Shown here: piece after piece, positions 42,496-53,696 of the stretch
How the letters are laid out: each line of letters opens with the position of its first letter
Position numbering within the stretch: the first letter of the stretch is position 1
NCBI GenBank assembly: GCA_029204225.1
Contig: MU832047.1
Coordinates: forward strand, 1 to 64,000
Direction: 5' to 3'
Source: Diphasiastrum complanatum
Taxonomy: Eukaryota; Streptophyta; Lycopodiopsida; Lycopodiales; Lycopodiaceae
DNA length: 64,000 nucleotides
Program-made: the position numbers and the translations under genes
The notes under the pieces: model-generated
What the model was told of the DNA's origin: nothing
The model's input: only the letters and a program-made list of their open reading frames with translations
The model's database searches: none

Positions 42496-43009
42496 GTTAG
42501 CAGTGATAGTTAAAGTGCGAAAAAGTAAAAAAAACGGTGGAAAAGATAAAAAGTGATGGAAACGAGAAAAATAGTGGATAACAAGAGTTGGATGGCAGTA
42601 ATAGTAGTTATGAGCGCAGATTTGGATTTATAGTATGCATATGATGGCTTGTATGAAGTTTGGTTGTATTTGGAAAACTTGAAAAATTCGGTCAAAATTT
42701 GAACATAGCTTCGCTAGGAAAGGTGACAAATGACTCGAATTCAGCCCTTATATAGCGGAATTTAGAGTGCGTATTAGGTGAAATCCACTTTCCCTTGCTC
42801 AGTTCTTCCCAAATTTTGGCAAGGACCTTCTTCACAATATTCTAAGACCTCAGAGAAGTCTGCGAGAGTTCAGAAGGTGATTTGACTGCCTTGCGAAGGT
42901 TCTGCGAGGCTTCAGACAGTTTGCGAGGGTTCAATCCTCGTAGGGACTGAATGCTCACACAACTTGCTCCTGTGGTTGGATTTTCAAGATCATATCTGAT
43001 AAATTTTAC
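42496..43009 (-). other. Gypsy F spacer left of copia D
   Basis: Between the extra ORF and the copia D insertion. GCGAAGGTTCTG (near 42893) recurs at 49362 on the far side of copia D, supporting one original element. No coding region seen. Confidence 0.5.
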
Positions 43010-43857
43010 TGTTTTTAGGACAATAATGATTGTACTTTACAATCATAGAGAGTTATTGGTTGCTTAATCAATGAATCTATCAAGTTCTACACATTAGATT
43101 TTGATCTAGATTCACTACACTTGGATTTAAGCAAGAGCAATGGATCAACACATCATTTTTTAGTGAGAGCGGCTTCACACGTGTGGAGTAATGTCCACTG
43201 TACGACCTGCACCTGAAACAACAAGTACAATGATACTAGATAGCAATCATGCATAAAAATCACAAGACAAATGACTAGAAATCTCACAAAAGTGTAGAGT
43301 GCAAAAGTCTCATCAATCTTCTTAGCAAAATGATGATCCTTTTATGGATCAAGTACATCCATGAGTCTGGTACAGTCCAGCAGGCCTTCACACGTGTGAA
43401 GAGTGCCACATCACTCAGATCTATCCATTTTATCCATCCTTGATCCTTATCCAATAGTTGACCTTCTAGAATATGACTAAATTCCAAAAAGCTAGTCTCC
43501 TAGAATATAGGAATATCCCCTAAAAATAGGATTTGCGGAAAATGGTCAACTCTTATCTTCTAGTACTCTATACACACGTGTGAACATCCACTTGCCATGT
43601 GGGAGCATTTACTCATGCACATGCAAGGAAAAGCTAATTTGTAGGTGACTAGTCAACTTGACTAAAAACTAGTCATTTCATGTTCACACTAACTAGAATG
43701 ATACAAAATCAATTTGGATATATACAAACATGAAAATTACTTCCTTTCACACGTGGGAACAGGCTCCACACGTGTGAAATCATATCATCAACATATTCTA
43801 ATGTTTGATCAATATTTACATGAACCAATGTCAAGTGAGAAGTGACAATTTTCAACA
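43010..43857 (-). repeat. 3' LTR of copia D (848 bp)
   Basis: On the minus strand it starts TGTTGAAAATTGTCAC at 43857. It contains five CACGTG boxes (43178, 43391, 43575, 43750, 43769), several within the palindrome TTCACACGTGTGAA. Confidence 0.93.
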
Positions 43858-43870
43858 CTCCTCCTCACTT
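43858..43870 (-). other. Polypurine tract, copia D
   Basis: Forward CTCCTCCTCACTT; on the element strand AAGTGAGGAGGAG before TGTTGAAAA. Confidence 0.88.
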
Positions 43871-44848
43871 CTAACTTGGCAAATCTAGTGTACATCTATC
43901 TACAATTCCAAGAGCATATCTTAACTTAAAAAATGGATCTTTGGACAATGGTTTGGTTAAAATATCAGCTATGCATTCGGATGATGGTACATGATGTAGT
44001 TGCACTTCCTTGGATTGTACCTTCTCCCTCACAAAGTGGTGAGCTATCTCAATATGCTTTGTTCTAGCATGGAAGATAGGATTTGAAGCAATTTGTTGAG
44101 AAGCTTGATTGTCACAAAATATGTAAGGGATCTCCTCGGCCTCTAGCACATGTAGTTCCATCAAGAGTCTTCTTAGCCATAGGAGCTCTTTGGTTGTTGA
44201 AGTCAATGCCTTGTACTCGGCTTCACAAGAAGATAGTGAGATTGTATCTTGCTTTTTGGAATGCCAAGATATCACTCCTCCACAAAGAAATGTTGCAAAT
44301 GCACTAATGGACTTCCTATCCATCTTGTCTCCTGCAAAATCTGAATCCGAGTAGGCTCTCAAGTGCAAGTTAGATCCTTCATAAAGTATGCCAAAAAATC
44401 TAGTACTAGAAACATATCTAAGTACTCTCTTGGCACTTTTCCAATGATGAACTAAAGGAGCTTGCATACTTTGACTCAACTTGCTTACACAAAAACTTAA
44501 GTCAGGTCTAGTGATAATTAAATAGATTAGAGAGCCTATAAGCTTCCTAAAGAGAGTGATGTCCTCAAAGGATGCTTCATCACCTTCATTAGTTGCTTTC
44601 ACAACATGCTCCAAAGGGGTGTCAATCCCCTTACAATCTTTCATACCAAATCTTTCAAGAATGGAAGTAGCATACTTAGATTGACTTATGAAAGTACAAT
44701 TGCTACTTCTAGACACTTCTATCCCAAGTATAAACTTTAGGAAGCCTAGATCTACCATCTTGAACTCACTAGATAAGTCAACTTTTACTTTGCCTATGCC
44801 ATCATCATCATTTTCTGTCATAATGATGTCATTAACATAAAGAACCAA
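43871..44848 (-). pseudogene. Copia D RT C-terminal half and RNase H
   Basis: Open for 325 codons. It begins MVLYVNDIIM, the RT polymerase box with the first Asp of YVDD changed to Asn, then LSSEFKMVDLGFLKFILGIE, FRKLIGSLIYLIITRPDLSF. RNase H: YSDSDFAGDKMDRKSISAFA, GGVISWHSKKQDTISLSSCE, AEYKALTSTTKELLWLRRLL, HARTKHIEIAHHFVRE, ECIADILTKPLSKDPFFKLR, ending CTLDLPS near the polypurine tract. All RNase H blocks look intact. The upstream RT is in another frame. Confidence 0.92.
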
Positions 44849-45812
44849 AATGATGATCTTTCCTTCATTACATTTGAAAATGAAGAAGGTTCATAAGCAC
44901 TTAGTACAAAGCCAAGGGAATAGAGAAAATCATGCAACCTAGAGTACCAAGCTCTAGGTGCTTGCTTCAAGCCATAAAGGCTCTTCCTTAAGTAGCACAC
45001 CTTTTGCTCCTCACCAACATTGATGAAGCCCTCGGGTTGCATCATGTAGATTTCCTCATCTAAGAAGCCATTCAAGAAGGCATTTGTCACATCCATTTGG
45101 TAGAGATCCCATTTGAACAAAGTAGCAATGCAATGATTAATCTAATAGTTACAAGCTTAGCTACAGGTGCAAATGTTTCTTCATAATCCAATCCTTTAAT
45201 TTGAAGAAATCCCTTAGCAACAAGCCTAGCTTTGTATTTACTAATAGATCCATCTTGATTGTACTTAATTCTATAAATCCACTTACATGCAAGTGGTTTC
45301 TTTCCTCTTGGAAGATTTACAAGATTCCAAGTATGATTCTCTTCTAATGCATCATACTCTACTTGCATTGCATCTCTCCAAACTTTAGATTTACATGCTT
45401 CTTCAAAAGATGATGGTTCTTCAATCAATGTAGCTAAAAAAGAGTAAGAGGTAGAAGATGTAGAGCCTTCCTTTTGCTTTCCCTTGTCCACATAGGTAAG
45501 CCTTGAGGGCTCGGCCTTGCTCCTTGATGATCTTCTTGGCCCCTTTTGACTCGGATCCAAATCTCCATCCTCGGGTTTGTCATGATCCTCCTCGGGTTTG
45601 TCAAGATCCTCCTCAGATTTGTCAAGATCTTCAATGCACAATGGGTTAGATCCATTTGACAAGCTCTTAGCAAATTGTGACTCATCAAAAAGTACATCCT
45701 TGCTTACCTTTACTTTCTTGGATGTAGGATCATATATCCTATATCCCTTGCTATTTTCTCCATAGCCAACAAAGATTCCTTTGAAGGAGGTAGCATCTTC
45801 TTTCCTTCTAGT
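44818..45812 (-). pseudogene. Copia D integrase tail and RT N-terminal half
   Basis: After an in-frame stop near 45812 the frame continues with FVGYGENSKGYRIYD, a repetitive acidic block (DKSEEDLDKPEEDHDKPED), and the RT start FEEACKSKVWRDAMQVEYDA, LACKWIYRIKYNQDGSISKY, KARLVAKGFLQIKGLDYEET. A frameshift near 45100 leads to LYQMDVTNAFLNGFLDEEIY and VCYLRKSLYGLKQAPRAWYS, up to the altered YVND box. Confidence 0.9.
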
Positions 45813-47123
45813 CTACAAAGGAATGTGTACATAACAAGTACATCCAAAGATCTTAAAATCTTTTACATTGGGTTTCTTATCAAACAAGGCTTGATAAGGT
45901 GAGATCCCATCTATAGCACTACTAGGAAGTCTATTACACAAATAATTAGCACATGTTATGGCTTCTCCCCAAAATGAGATGGGAAGTGATGCATCAAGCC
46001 TCAAGGACTTTGCACATTCACATAGACTCCTATTTTTCCTCTCGGCCACCCCATTTTGTTGAGGGGTGTAGGAACAAGTGTATTGTAACTTAATACCATT
46101 GATCTCACAAAAGTCTTTCATTTTATTGGAGGTGTACTCTCCTCCATTATCACATCTTAGTGCTTTGATAGAAGTACTAAGTTGTTTCTCTACTAGAGAC
46201 TTGAACTTAATGAAAACTTCATAAACAAGACTTTTCTTTGATAGTAACTCAATCCATGTGAATCTAGTACAATCATCTATAAAAGTTACATACATCAAGG
46301 CACTTCCATTACTTGCATGTGAAAAACTATGTACATCAGAATGTATGAGATCCAAGGGAGAGAGAGATCTTGATGAAGATTTCTTGTAAGAAGATTTGTG
46401 TGACTTTGCAAGGCCACATGCCTCACACATTTTTCCACACTTCTTGAAAGTTCTTGGTAGGCCGAGAGCTAGTTCCTTGCTTGCCATTGACTCCATAGAT
46501 TGAAGATTAGGATGGCCTAATCTCTTATGCCAAAGCTCCACTTGAGTTAGCTCCTCCCTAGCCAAGTTCACACTTTCACTTGCAACATTAGCATCCAACT
46601 TGAAAAGTCTACCTTGCTTAATGCCACTAGCTATGCACTTATCATTTTTCAAGATGGAACAAACTCCATTCTTGAAATGTACATCTAGTCCATTGTCCAT
46701 TAATTGTCCTACACTAAGCAAGTTTCTTGAAATGGTAGGAACATACAAAACATTATCTAGATCTATCCTCTTAGATGTGCCTAAACAAAGAGGTATAGAT
46801 CCTATGCCATTTATCTTGCATGCTTGATCACTAGCAGTGTATATTGACTTCTTAGAGTCATTACAAGATAGAAGAGTAGAAAAATAATGCTTGTTAAAGG
46901 ACATGTGGGAACTAGCCCCACTATCTACCCACCATGTGTCTTGACTTGAAGTTGGTGTAGATGCAACCATTAAGGATGTGTTGAATCCATCCTCATATTC
47001 TTCCTCTTGAGCAATGTTCCCTTGATCTCCTTTGGCTTGTTGATTCTTCTTCAAGTAGCATTCTGAGGCAAAGTGTCCTTTCTTTCCACAAAAGAAACAC
47101 TTTAGTTTCTCCTTGTTCTTCAC
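45813..47123 (-). CDS. Copia D zinc knuckle, protease and integrase
   Basis: Open for 436 codons. CCHC knuckle CFFCGKKGHFASEC (residues 9-22), protease signature TWWVDSGASSHMSF (about 63-76), LDNVLYVPTISRNLLSVGQL, GAG-pre/HHCC region LWHKRLGHPNLQSMESM with CEACGLAKSHKSSY, integrase core with all three acidic residues (LDLIHSDVHSFS, IKALRCDNGGEYTS, SYTPQQNGVAERKNRSLCE), then IFGCTCYVHIPL and a stop. Integrase inserts element cDNA into host DNA. This piece could be intact, but it lacks a start context of its own and is joined to gag by frameshift. The acidic integrase tail lies beyond the stop. Confidence 0.92.
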   Translation of the reverse strand: MKNKEKLKCFFCGKKGHFASECYLKKNQQAKGDQGNIAQEEEYEDGFNTSLMVASTPTSSQDTWWVDSGASSHMSFNKHYFSTLLSCNDSKKSIYTASDQACKINGIGSIPLCLGTSKRIDLDNVLYVPTISRNLLSVGQLMDNGLDVHFKNGVCSILKNDKCIASGIKQGRLFKLDANVASESVNLAREELTQVELWHKRLGHPNLQSMESMASKELALGLPRTFKKCGKMCEACGLAKSHKSSYKKSSSRSLSPLDLIHSDVHSFSHASNGSALMYVTFIDDCTRFTWIELLSKKSLVYEVFIKFKSLVEKQLSTSIKALRCDNGGEYTSNKMKDFCEINGIKLQYTCSYTPQQNGVAERKNRSLCECAKSLRLDASLPISFWGEAITCANYLCNRLPSSAIDGISPYQALFDKKPNVKDFKIFGCTCYVHIPL

Positions 47124-47845
47124 TTTGCCTTTGGAGGTAGATCCTTAATCTTCATCTCGGCCTCCTTGCCTTGATTTTTCTTGAATGGATTTTGCTTTTT
47201 TTTGCCTTTAGATGTAAAGTTAGCTTTCTCCTCTCCTCCATTAAGTGACATGCTATCCATTCTTGTCTTGAGGTGTAGAAGCCTACTCTCCTCGGCCACA
47301 AGAACATTTTGCAACTTTTCAATGGATGGAAGAGAGTCTTGAATGACAAATGATTGGACTAAGTTGGTAAACTCATCACTTAGACCATTCAAAATGATTT
47401 GTACTAGTTCTTGATCTTGGATCTTCTCTCCTATTGCACTTAATTCCTTGTTAAGAGATTTGATCCTAAGAACATACTCTTGTCCACTCTCTCCACTTCC
47501 TTTCATGCTTTGGAAAACTTGATTTCCTAGCATGAGGATTCTTGAAGTATTGTTGGATTCATAAATGCTCTTTAATGAATCCCAAGCCTCTTTGGATGAG
47601 GTACAAGAAGACACCTCTTTCAAGAGGTCATTGCATACATTTAACTTTATGCAATGTAGAGCTAATCTTGCTCTCTTCTTGTATTTGGCTTGTTCTTGAG
47701 GAGTTTGAGGCTCTTCCTGTACTCCTTGAACTATGTCATATAGATCATGGATCACTAGGAGTATTCCATTCTCACTTTCCAAATGGAATAATTTGTGGAA
47801 GTGAGTCTCTCACTTGATTCCATCAAATATCCACCCATGGATGAC
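47120..47845 (-). pseudogene. Copia D gag
   Basis: The likely start is MSSMGGYLMESSERLTSTNY at about 47845, then SIWKVRMEYS and a stop caused by a one-base indel near 47765. In the next frame it continues LLVIHDLYDIVQGVQEEPQT, YKKRARLALHCIKLNVCNDL, VQIILNGLSDEFTNLVQSFV, IEKLQNVLVAEESRLL, and a Lys-rich end overlapping the knuckle frame. Closest relative in the window is copia E gag. Confidence 0.9.
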
Positions 47846-48430
47846 ATTTTAGAATGAATGCTCTTTTAAAAATCACAAAGATTTTTGAATTTTAAAAGAT
47901 CTATGAAAAGGCCAAGCTTTCTAGAATGCCTATAGGCTTGTCTCTATCAAACTAGCACACAAGCTTGAATGATACTCAAAGATCTTACCAAAAATTTCTA
48001 GCTTTCACTCTCACAAAAAAAATTCCTTTACACTTTTCTTAGAGATTTCACTTCAACTAAGGATTTGAACAAATCAGTCTCTTAAGATCTGATCTTAGAC
48101 TCTAAAAAGAAATGCTTCAATGATCCAAAACACTATTTGGTCATAGGCATTAGTTAGAATGAATCTAGATCAATACTATGCTTCAAAGGGCACCAAAAAT
48201 GAACTAGTATTGTGATTTTGGGACCAACAAACACAAAGTAACTTGAATTGAAAGTTGCTATACGGTTTCACACGTGTGAAAAGTACATACACAGCCTCCA
48301 AGTCGTCTTTATCCAAATGATTACAAGCTATCACTCTAGAAGAACTTGCCCTCACTAGTATTGGCCAAAAAACAAATTTTGCCAATGATCTTTACAAGAT
48401 TTATGATTCAATGATCACTCTCTTACTTAG
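47846..48430 (-). other. Copia D 5' leader
   Basis: Non-coding leader. It holds one TTTCACACGTGTGAAA palindrome (near 48267), the same motif as in the LTRs. Confidence 0.7.
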
Positions 48431-48442
48431 CTCTGATACCAC
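48431..48442 (-). other. Primer binding site, copia D
   Basis: Forward CTCTGATACCAC; on the element strand GTGGTATCAGAG next to the 5' LTR end. Confidence 0.9.
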
Positions 48443-49290
48443 AGTTTTTAGGACAATAATGATTGTACTTTACAATCATAGAGAGTTATTGGGTGCTTAA
48501 TCAATGAATCTATCAAGTTCTACACATTAGATCTTGATCTAGATTCACTACACTTGGATTTAAGCAAGAGCAATGGATCAACACATCATTTTTTAGTGAG
48601 AGCGGCTTCACACGTGTGGAGTACTGTCCACTGTACAACCTGCACCTGAAACAACAAGTACAATGATACTAGATAGCAATCATGCATAAAAATCACAAGA
48701 CAAATGACTAGAAATCTCACAAAAGTGTAGAGTGCAAAAGTCTCATCAATCTTCTTAGCAAAATGATGATCCTTTTATGGATCAAGTACATCCATGAGTC
48801 TGGTACAGTCCAGCAGGCCTTCACACATGTGAAGAGTGCCACATCACTCAGATCTATCCATTTTATCCATCCTTGATCCTTATCCAATAGTTGACCTTCT
48901 AGAATATGACTAAAATCCAAAAAGCTAGTCTCCTAGAATATAGGAATATTATCTAAAAATAGGATCTAAGGAAAATGGTCAACTCTTATCTTCTAGTACT
49001 CTATACACACGTGTGAACATCCACTTGCCATGTGGGAGCATTTACTCATGCACATGCAAGGAAAAGCTAATTTGTAGGTGACTAGTCAACTTGACTAAAA
49101 ACTAGTCATTTCATGTTCACACTAACTAGAATGATACAAAATCAATTTGGATATATACAAACATGAAAAGTACATCCTTTCACACGTGGGAATAGGCTCC
49201 ACACGTGTGAAATCATATCATCAACATATTCTAATGTTTGATCAATATTTACATGAACCAATGTCAAGTGAGAAGTGACAATTTTCAACG
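48443..49290 (-). repeat. 5' LTR of copia D (848 bp)
   Basis: Same length as 43010-43857, with roughly two dozen or fewer differences counted by eye. The second CACGTG box is CACATG here (near 48825); the others are kept. Confidence 0.93.
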
Positions 49291-50460
49291 ATATCATGTA
49301 GATAGGCTAATTTCATTGCTCTGATTTCATTTATGCCCCTTGCAAAGGGTGGTTTGATGATCTTGATGCTCCGCGAAGGTTCTGAAGATTTTGCTTCTTG
49401 GAACCCTCACATACACTAAAAGATGATGTTTTTTTCCGCTTCTCCAGATTCTTGGCTCCATGATTAAGAATTTCTTTGATTTGATAAGGACCTTCGCCTA
49501 TGAATTTTAATTTCCCCTTGATCGCTTTGGTTTTATACATCGTTACTAGATCTCGGGAACAAAGGTCTTCTTTTGTAACCTGCGATCGTGCCATGCCTTG
49601 CATCTTTCCTTTGTAGTTGCCAGTGCATGCACAACTAGTAAGCGTGTTTCACAGAGCTTATGCAGAGTTTCGTGGTGCAATTGTAGAGATCTGGATTCAT
49701 CAAGACGTTGCGTTGTGGCAATCCTTAATTAAGGGACTAAAAACTCTACTAGCGTTATCACATCCTGACCATATACCAATTGGAATGACGTTTGATCAAT
49801 GCTTCTCTTATATGTTGTCTGAATGCCCACATAGCAGCATGCAACTTGTGTTTCCAATCCGATATGCTAGTTTTGACTGTTTTCGTGAGCACGCTACATA
49901 GGATCTTATTGGATGATTCTGCTTGCCCATTACCACAAGGATAATAAGGCGTATTAGTTCTATGGATCATGAAGAATTCTTCCAACAGGACCTTGATGGT
50001 CTCCTTGATGAAATGACTTCCACGATCCTTGACTATCTCCACCGGGCACCCAAAGCGCACAATGATATTTTCATAGAGAAACTTGGCAGTGGTCCTAGCA
50101 TCAGCTACTCTTACTGCCTTGGCTTCGACCCACTTGGTGAGATAGTCGGTGGCCACGATTATGTATCAAGCCTGAGTACTTCTTGCTGCAGGGTGAATTG
50201 GACCAATGTAATCCAATCCTCACTTTTCAAATGGTGCTTGGGTGCAGAAGGTCATAATTCAATCTTGTTGGTCTCCTTGCCCTTTGGCACACATCACACT
50301 TCCTCATTTATATTCTTCCGTATCCTTATGAATCGTTGGCCACCAGCATCTTGATTACATGATCTTGCGAACTGTAATGTCGAATGCAAAATGGCCTCCA
50401 CCCATGCCTTCATGCGAAAGCAAAATGATTTGGGTGGCTTCACATGGAAGAATACATTGT
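49291..50460 (-). pseudogene. Gypsy F integrase
   Basis: The frame at 50156-49758 has VATDYLTKWVEAKAV (first catalytic Asp), ENIIVRFGCPVEIVKDRGSH (second), and NTPYYPCGNGQAESSNKILC (Glu), then SDWKHKLHAAMWAFRQHIR. Upstream, decayed text includes the zinc region and LDYIGPIHPAARSTQ. Downstream, IKGKLKFIGEGPYQIKEI near 49500 is the C-terminal GPY/F-type region. Motifs match Tat/Athila-type gypsy integrases. Stops at several points. Confidence 0.85.
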
Positions 50461-51810
50461 CGAAGAATCCCATCTGTTCCTGTACGGTACAATTGGTCGA
50501 CAATCAACTGATAAGGTCTAGCTTTCAAAATCAATTTCCGCTGATCCGCCTTTGGTAGTGATTTGTCTGGTTGACCCCTCATCAGATATTCAACTATGTC
50601 GGCAGCCCATTCCGGTACTGTGTCTACATAAAATAAGGTAGCATCGGCTAGCTGATCGTCGGGTTGGAGTGCAACCTCCTTCCCTTTGATACCCGACACA
50701 TGATCTGCCATGTAGTGTTGTTTTTCCTTGCGAACTACTATCCGAAAATCAAACTCTAAAAATAGAAGTAGCCATCGAGTGATTCTCCCTGTGTTGCAGG
50801 TTTTGTTTACAAGATAGAGCAAGGGTTGATGGTCAGTATAAAAAGCAAAGTGTGTGGCCATCAGCTAGTGCCGAAACTTCTTAACCGCATATATAATCGC
50901 TAGTGCTTCCCTCTCTGTGGTTGAATAATTCATTTTTGTATCACTGAGTTGTCGGCTTGCAAATTGGATCAAAATTTTTTTTTTGTATTCTCCTGGCTGG
51001 GTTAAGACTGCTCCAACTGCATACTTTGATGCATCCGTATGCACATGAAACTCAATGGACCAATTGGATGGACGTAGGATTGGTGTTGAAACCAATGCAT
51101 CTTTAAGTTTTTGGAAAGCCTTTAGGGCTTTCTCGTTCCAATGTGGATCCGTTGTGAGCTTGTAAATTGGTCGTGCTAACTCCGCAAAATCTAGAATGAA
51201 AATTCTGTAATTGTTAGCGTGACCCATAAAGATGTAGACTTCGCAGATCGTTCCTGGTGGTGGTAGATCAACAATGATCCTAAATTTCGATAGGTCTGTG
51301 GTGATCCCGTGTCTAGATACTATATGGCCGAGAATCAAGCCATGTGTAACCCAAAATTGACATTTTTCTGGATTCAAGGAGATCTGGAATTTGCGACATT
51401 TTTGTAACACCTTCTCTAGATTGGATAAGTGTTTGGAGTCTGGTCCATGCACGCACAGATCGTCCAAGGAAATTTCTAGAAATTTCTACAAATACTCTTT
51501 GAATGCTGCCTGCATGACTCGTTGGAGAGTGCTTGGGGCATTACAAAGTCCGAATGGCATCACCTTATAGGCATAGGTTATCCATTCCATGGTGAATGCT
51601 GTCTTATGGGTGTTATCTTCATTGGTTGTAACCGCTGAAGCCGTCTAAAAAACTGTAGGTTTCGGCCCCAGCTACTCTGTCAAGGACGCTTTCCGTGAAG
51701 GGTAAAAAAAAATGATCCTTTTAGTGACTGCATTTAGCGCTTTCAGATTCACACAGATCCACATTTTGCCATTCTTCTTGGGTACTATAACTATCGGTGA
51801 TATCCATTCC
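50355..51810 (-). pseudogene. Gypsy F reverse transcriptase and RNase H
   Basis: RT starts broken (ETYSFLDGFSGYNQ near 51640), then MDDLCVHGPDSKHLSNLEKV from 51467, where the polymerase Asp pair MDD is visible, LNPEKCQFWVTHGLILGHIV, and MGHANNYRIFI. RNase H: FHVHTDASKYAVGAVLTQPG, MNYSTTEREALAIIYAVKKF, FAFYTDHQPLLYLVNKTCNT, GRITRWLLLFLEFDF, and the linker to integrase. The long open stretches 51467-50865 and 50861-50355 are separated by one stop. The N-terminal part is cut at about 51818 by C-family LTR sequence. Confidence 0.88.
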
Positions 51811-51818
51811 GCGTGTGG

Positions 51819-52180
51819 CAATAGCTAGTTGTATTACTCGTGAGAGAGAACACCTCTCTTGCGCCAATGTGCTGATCTGGGAAACAGACAACGCTCACAA
51901 AAATATTGTAAATTTAGTTTTGATAATAGAAGCGATTTGCAACACTCTGTTATGTAATGTGTATGATCTGTAATGTTTGACTGCATGCTAGTAGTAGATA
52001 TATTTTAGTTGTTGCTCTACTCAACATTATCAATTGTTTTATAAATTTAACTTTTATAACAGATCATTGGAGATGATTTGGAGCTTGAAAGAGAATTAGA
52101 CCACAGCCAGAAGTAGTAGTTACACCTGCCAAGTTGGCTCTATCCGGCCTTCATCTCCCACAAGAACTTCCTCCCCATCA
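51819..52180 (+). repeat. Truncated C-family LTR
   Basis: It matches the last third of 16859-17996 and 38225-39381 (AGCTAGTTGTATTACTCGTG block to CTCCCCATCA). The left part is absent: it joins gypsy F sequence directly. Confidence 0.8.
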
Positions 52181-52181
52181 G

Positions 52182-52192
52182 TGGTATCAGAG
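52182..52192 (+). other. Primer binding site, C-family copy 3
   Basis: TGGTATCAGAG one base after the LTR end. Confidence 0.85.
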
Positions 52193-52232
52193 TTGTCAGC
52201 TCTATCAGAGCTCTACCTAATTCCTTCAGGCT

Positions 52233-52717
52233 ATGGCATCCATTAGCAGCATTCAATAAAAGATCTGCACGATCCTTGACGCCTCAGGATCAAACTTCCT
52301 AGCATGAAAGGTGAAGAGTTCTCTCATATTGAAAGGAGAAGGTCTATGGCCTTGGGTTGATGGCACAAAAGAGATGCCCACAACCATTGGCAAAGAGCTA
52401 CGGAAATGGAGAGAAAGAAATGACAAGGCAGTAGTCGTTCCAAACACAAAGTCAGCGAAACCAGAGCGCTGCGGTTAAGCACCAAAGGAAGAGACAGAAG
52501 GCTCAATGACACTCTATGCATGTCCACTCTTCAGAAGGACCTACTATCTATTGCTAAGATGGTAGATGCAGGATTAACAATCACCTTTGAAGGCGATACC
52601 TGGGAAGTGGTTGAATCTGCAACCACTCAGCTCATCACCACAAGAAGACGAAAAGGGAACCTGTATTTGACGATTTTAATCAAATTTAACGAGTATCTTG
52701 CACAAACGTTCACTTGA
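52233..52717 (+). pseudogene. C-family gag start joined to protease-linker fragment
   Basis: 52233-52440 matches C1 gag (MASISSIQ then a stop; FSHIERRRSMALG-type text), broken off near 52440. It then jumps to the later protease region: LCMSTLQKDLLSIAKMVDAG and LTITFEGDTWEV (from 52511), followed by TTRRRKGNLYLTI. The internal deletion removes the knuckles and the protease active site. Confidence 0.75.
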
Positions 52718-53602
52718 CTGATTTCTAGTGATCAACATCGATTAGAAAACTTTCAGACAAGTAACTAATTTCAAATTTTTAATCAAATTGAAATTCAACA
52801 AAAAAAAAAACTTTCAAATTTTTAACTTTCAATTAGGGGGGTTCTCAACTCAAAAAGTTAAGAGAATGACAGTATAGTAAAACTTGTCGGCAATTTCATT
52901 GCAGTTCATTATGTCAAATTTAACTTATCTATCACTGGGAAATAATTTAGACTTTGTGGAAATACTGTGACCAATTTTGACTGATAAACTCAGTTTAATC
53001 AATTCACTTATCTAAACTGATTCCATAGATAATGACAAAATGATCAAAATTTTGATTTTTTTGGAAAACTCAGTTTTTGCTTTATTTTACGTAATTTGAA
53101 AATTTTGACGAAAATACTGCTAGTACAAAAGGCAATCGAAATCAAAAAAATCGAAACACTATCCGATTCCTAATGTTACTAACCCAATGTCAAACTGGCA
53201 TGCAAAGCACACTACATCATTCACAAAACGTCATTCCGAAATTTTTTACATAAACTTCAGTTTTACGAAATTTGTCAGCCAATATCCCTAAATTGATATT
53301 CAACTGTCAAAGCAGATGCGTATGACCACTCAAATCGATTGTAAATCCCTCATGCATGTCAGACTAGCTAAGAAACACAGTTTAAACACCCGACCGGATC
53401 AATCACCACAACACAACATCAAGTGCAACAAGACAAGACAATAGAACTGTATATTTAACTTATCAGCAAGTACAAAGATAAAGTTACTTAAAAGCACTCA
53501 AAGGGCTCGTAAAAGAAAGACGGCCCAATAATTCTAGAACTAAGCACATGTGGTGCCGTCAAAATAAGAAAGCACTGTATAAGTCGATCATTGCTATTTT
53601 AA
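52718..53602 (-). other. Probable 3' LTR of copia G; AT-rich, no gene
   Basis: The polypurine tract of copia G ends at 53603, so LTR sequence should lie here on the minus strand. No partner copy was found in the window, so its length is unknown. AT-rich and without coding motifs. Confidence 0.45.
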
Positions 53603-53615
53603 CTCTCTCCCTCAA
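53603..53615 (-). other. Polypurine tract, copia G
   Basis: Forward CTCTCTCCCTCAA; on the element strand TTGAGGGAGAGAG followed by TTAAAATAG, as in copia A. Confidence 0.8.
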
Positions 53616-53696
53616 TGATCAATGTCTCTTTTTAATTTTAGAGTTTACTCTATTCATGGAACATACCTCCATGATAGTATTACAAGTAAAAGCTTT

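Larger units (their letters stand above)
43010..49290 (-). mobile_element. Copia D, best-preserved element (6.28 kb)
   Basis: Both LTRs are 848 bp and nearly identical; the primer site, gag, protease, integrase, RT, RNase H and polypurine tract are all present in order on the minus strand. A few frameshifts, a stop and an altered RT active site disable it. It interrupts gypsy F. No clear target duplication was seen (TTTAC left, ATATC right). Confidence 0.93.

Noticed and set aside
42920-42950. tRNA-like T arm (CGAGG-GTTCAAT-CCTCG)
   Set aside because: A good 5-bp stem and 7-base loop, but no matching acceptor, D or anticodon arms within tRNA distance; it belongs to a local GCGAGG/GCGAAGG-rich repeat.
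43010-49290. Target-site duplication around copia D
   Set aside because: Flanks (TTTAC left, ATATC right) do not match, so none is claimed.
49617-50354. Plus-strand frames over gypsy F integrase
   Set aside because: They are antisense shadows of clear minus-strand integrase motifs.
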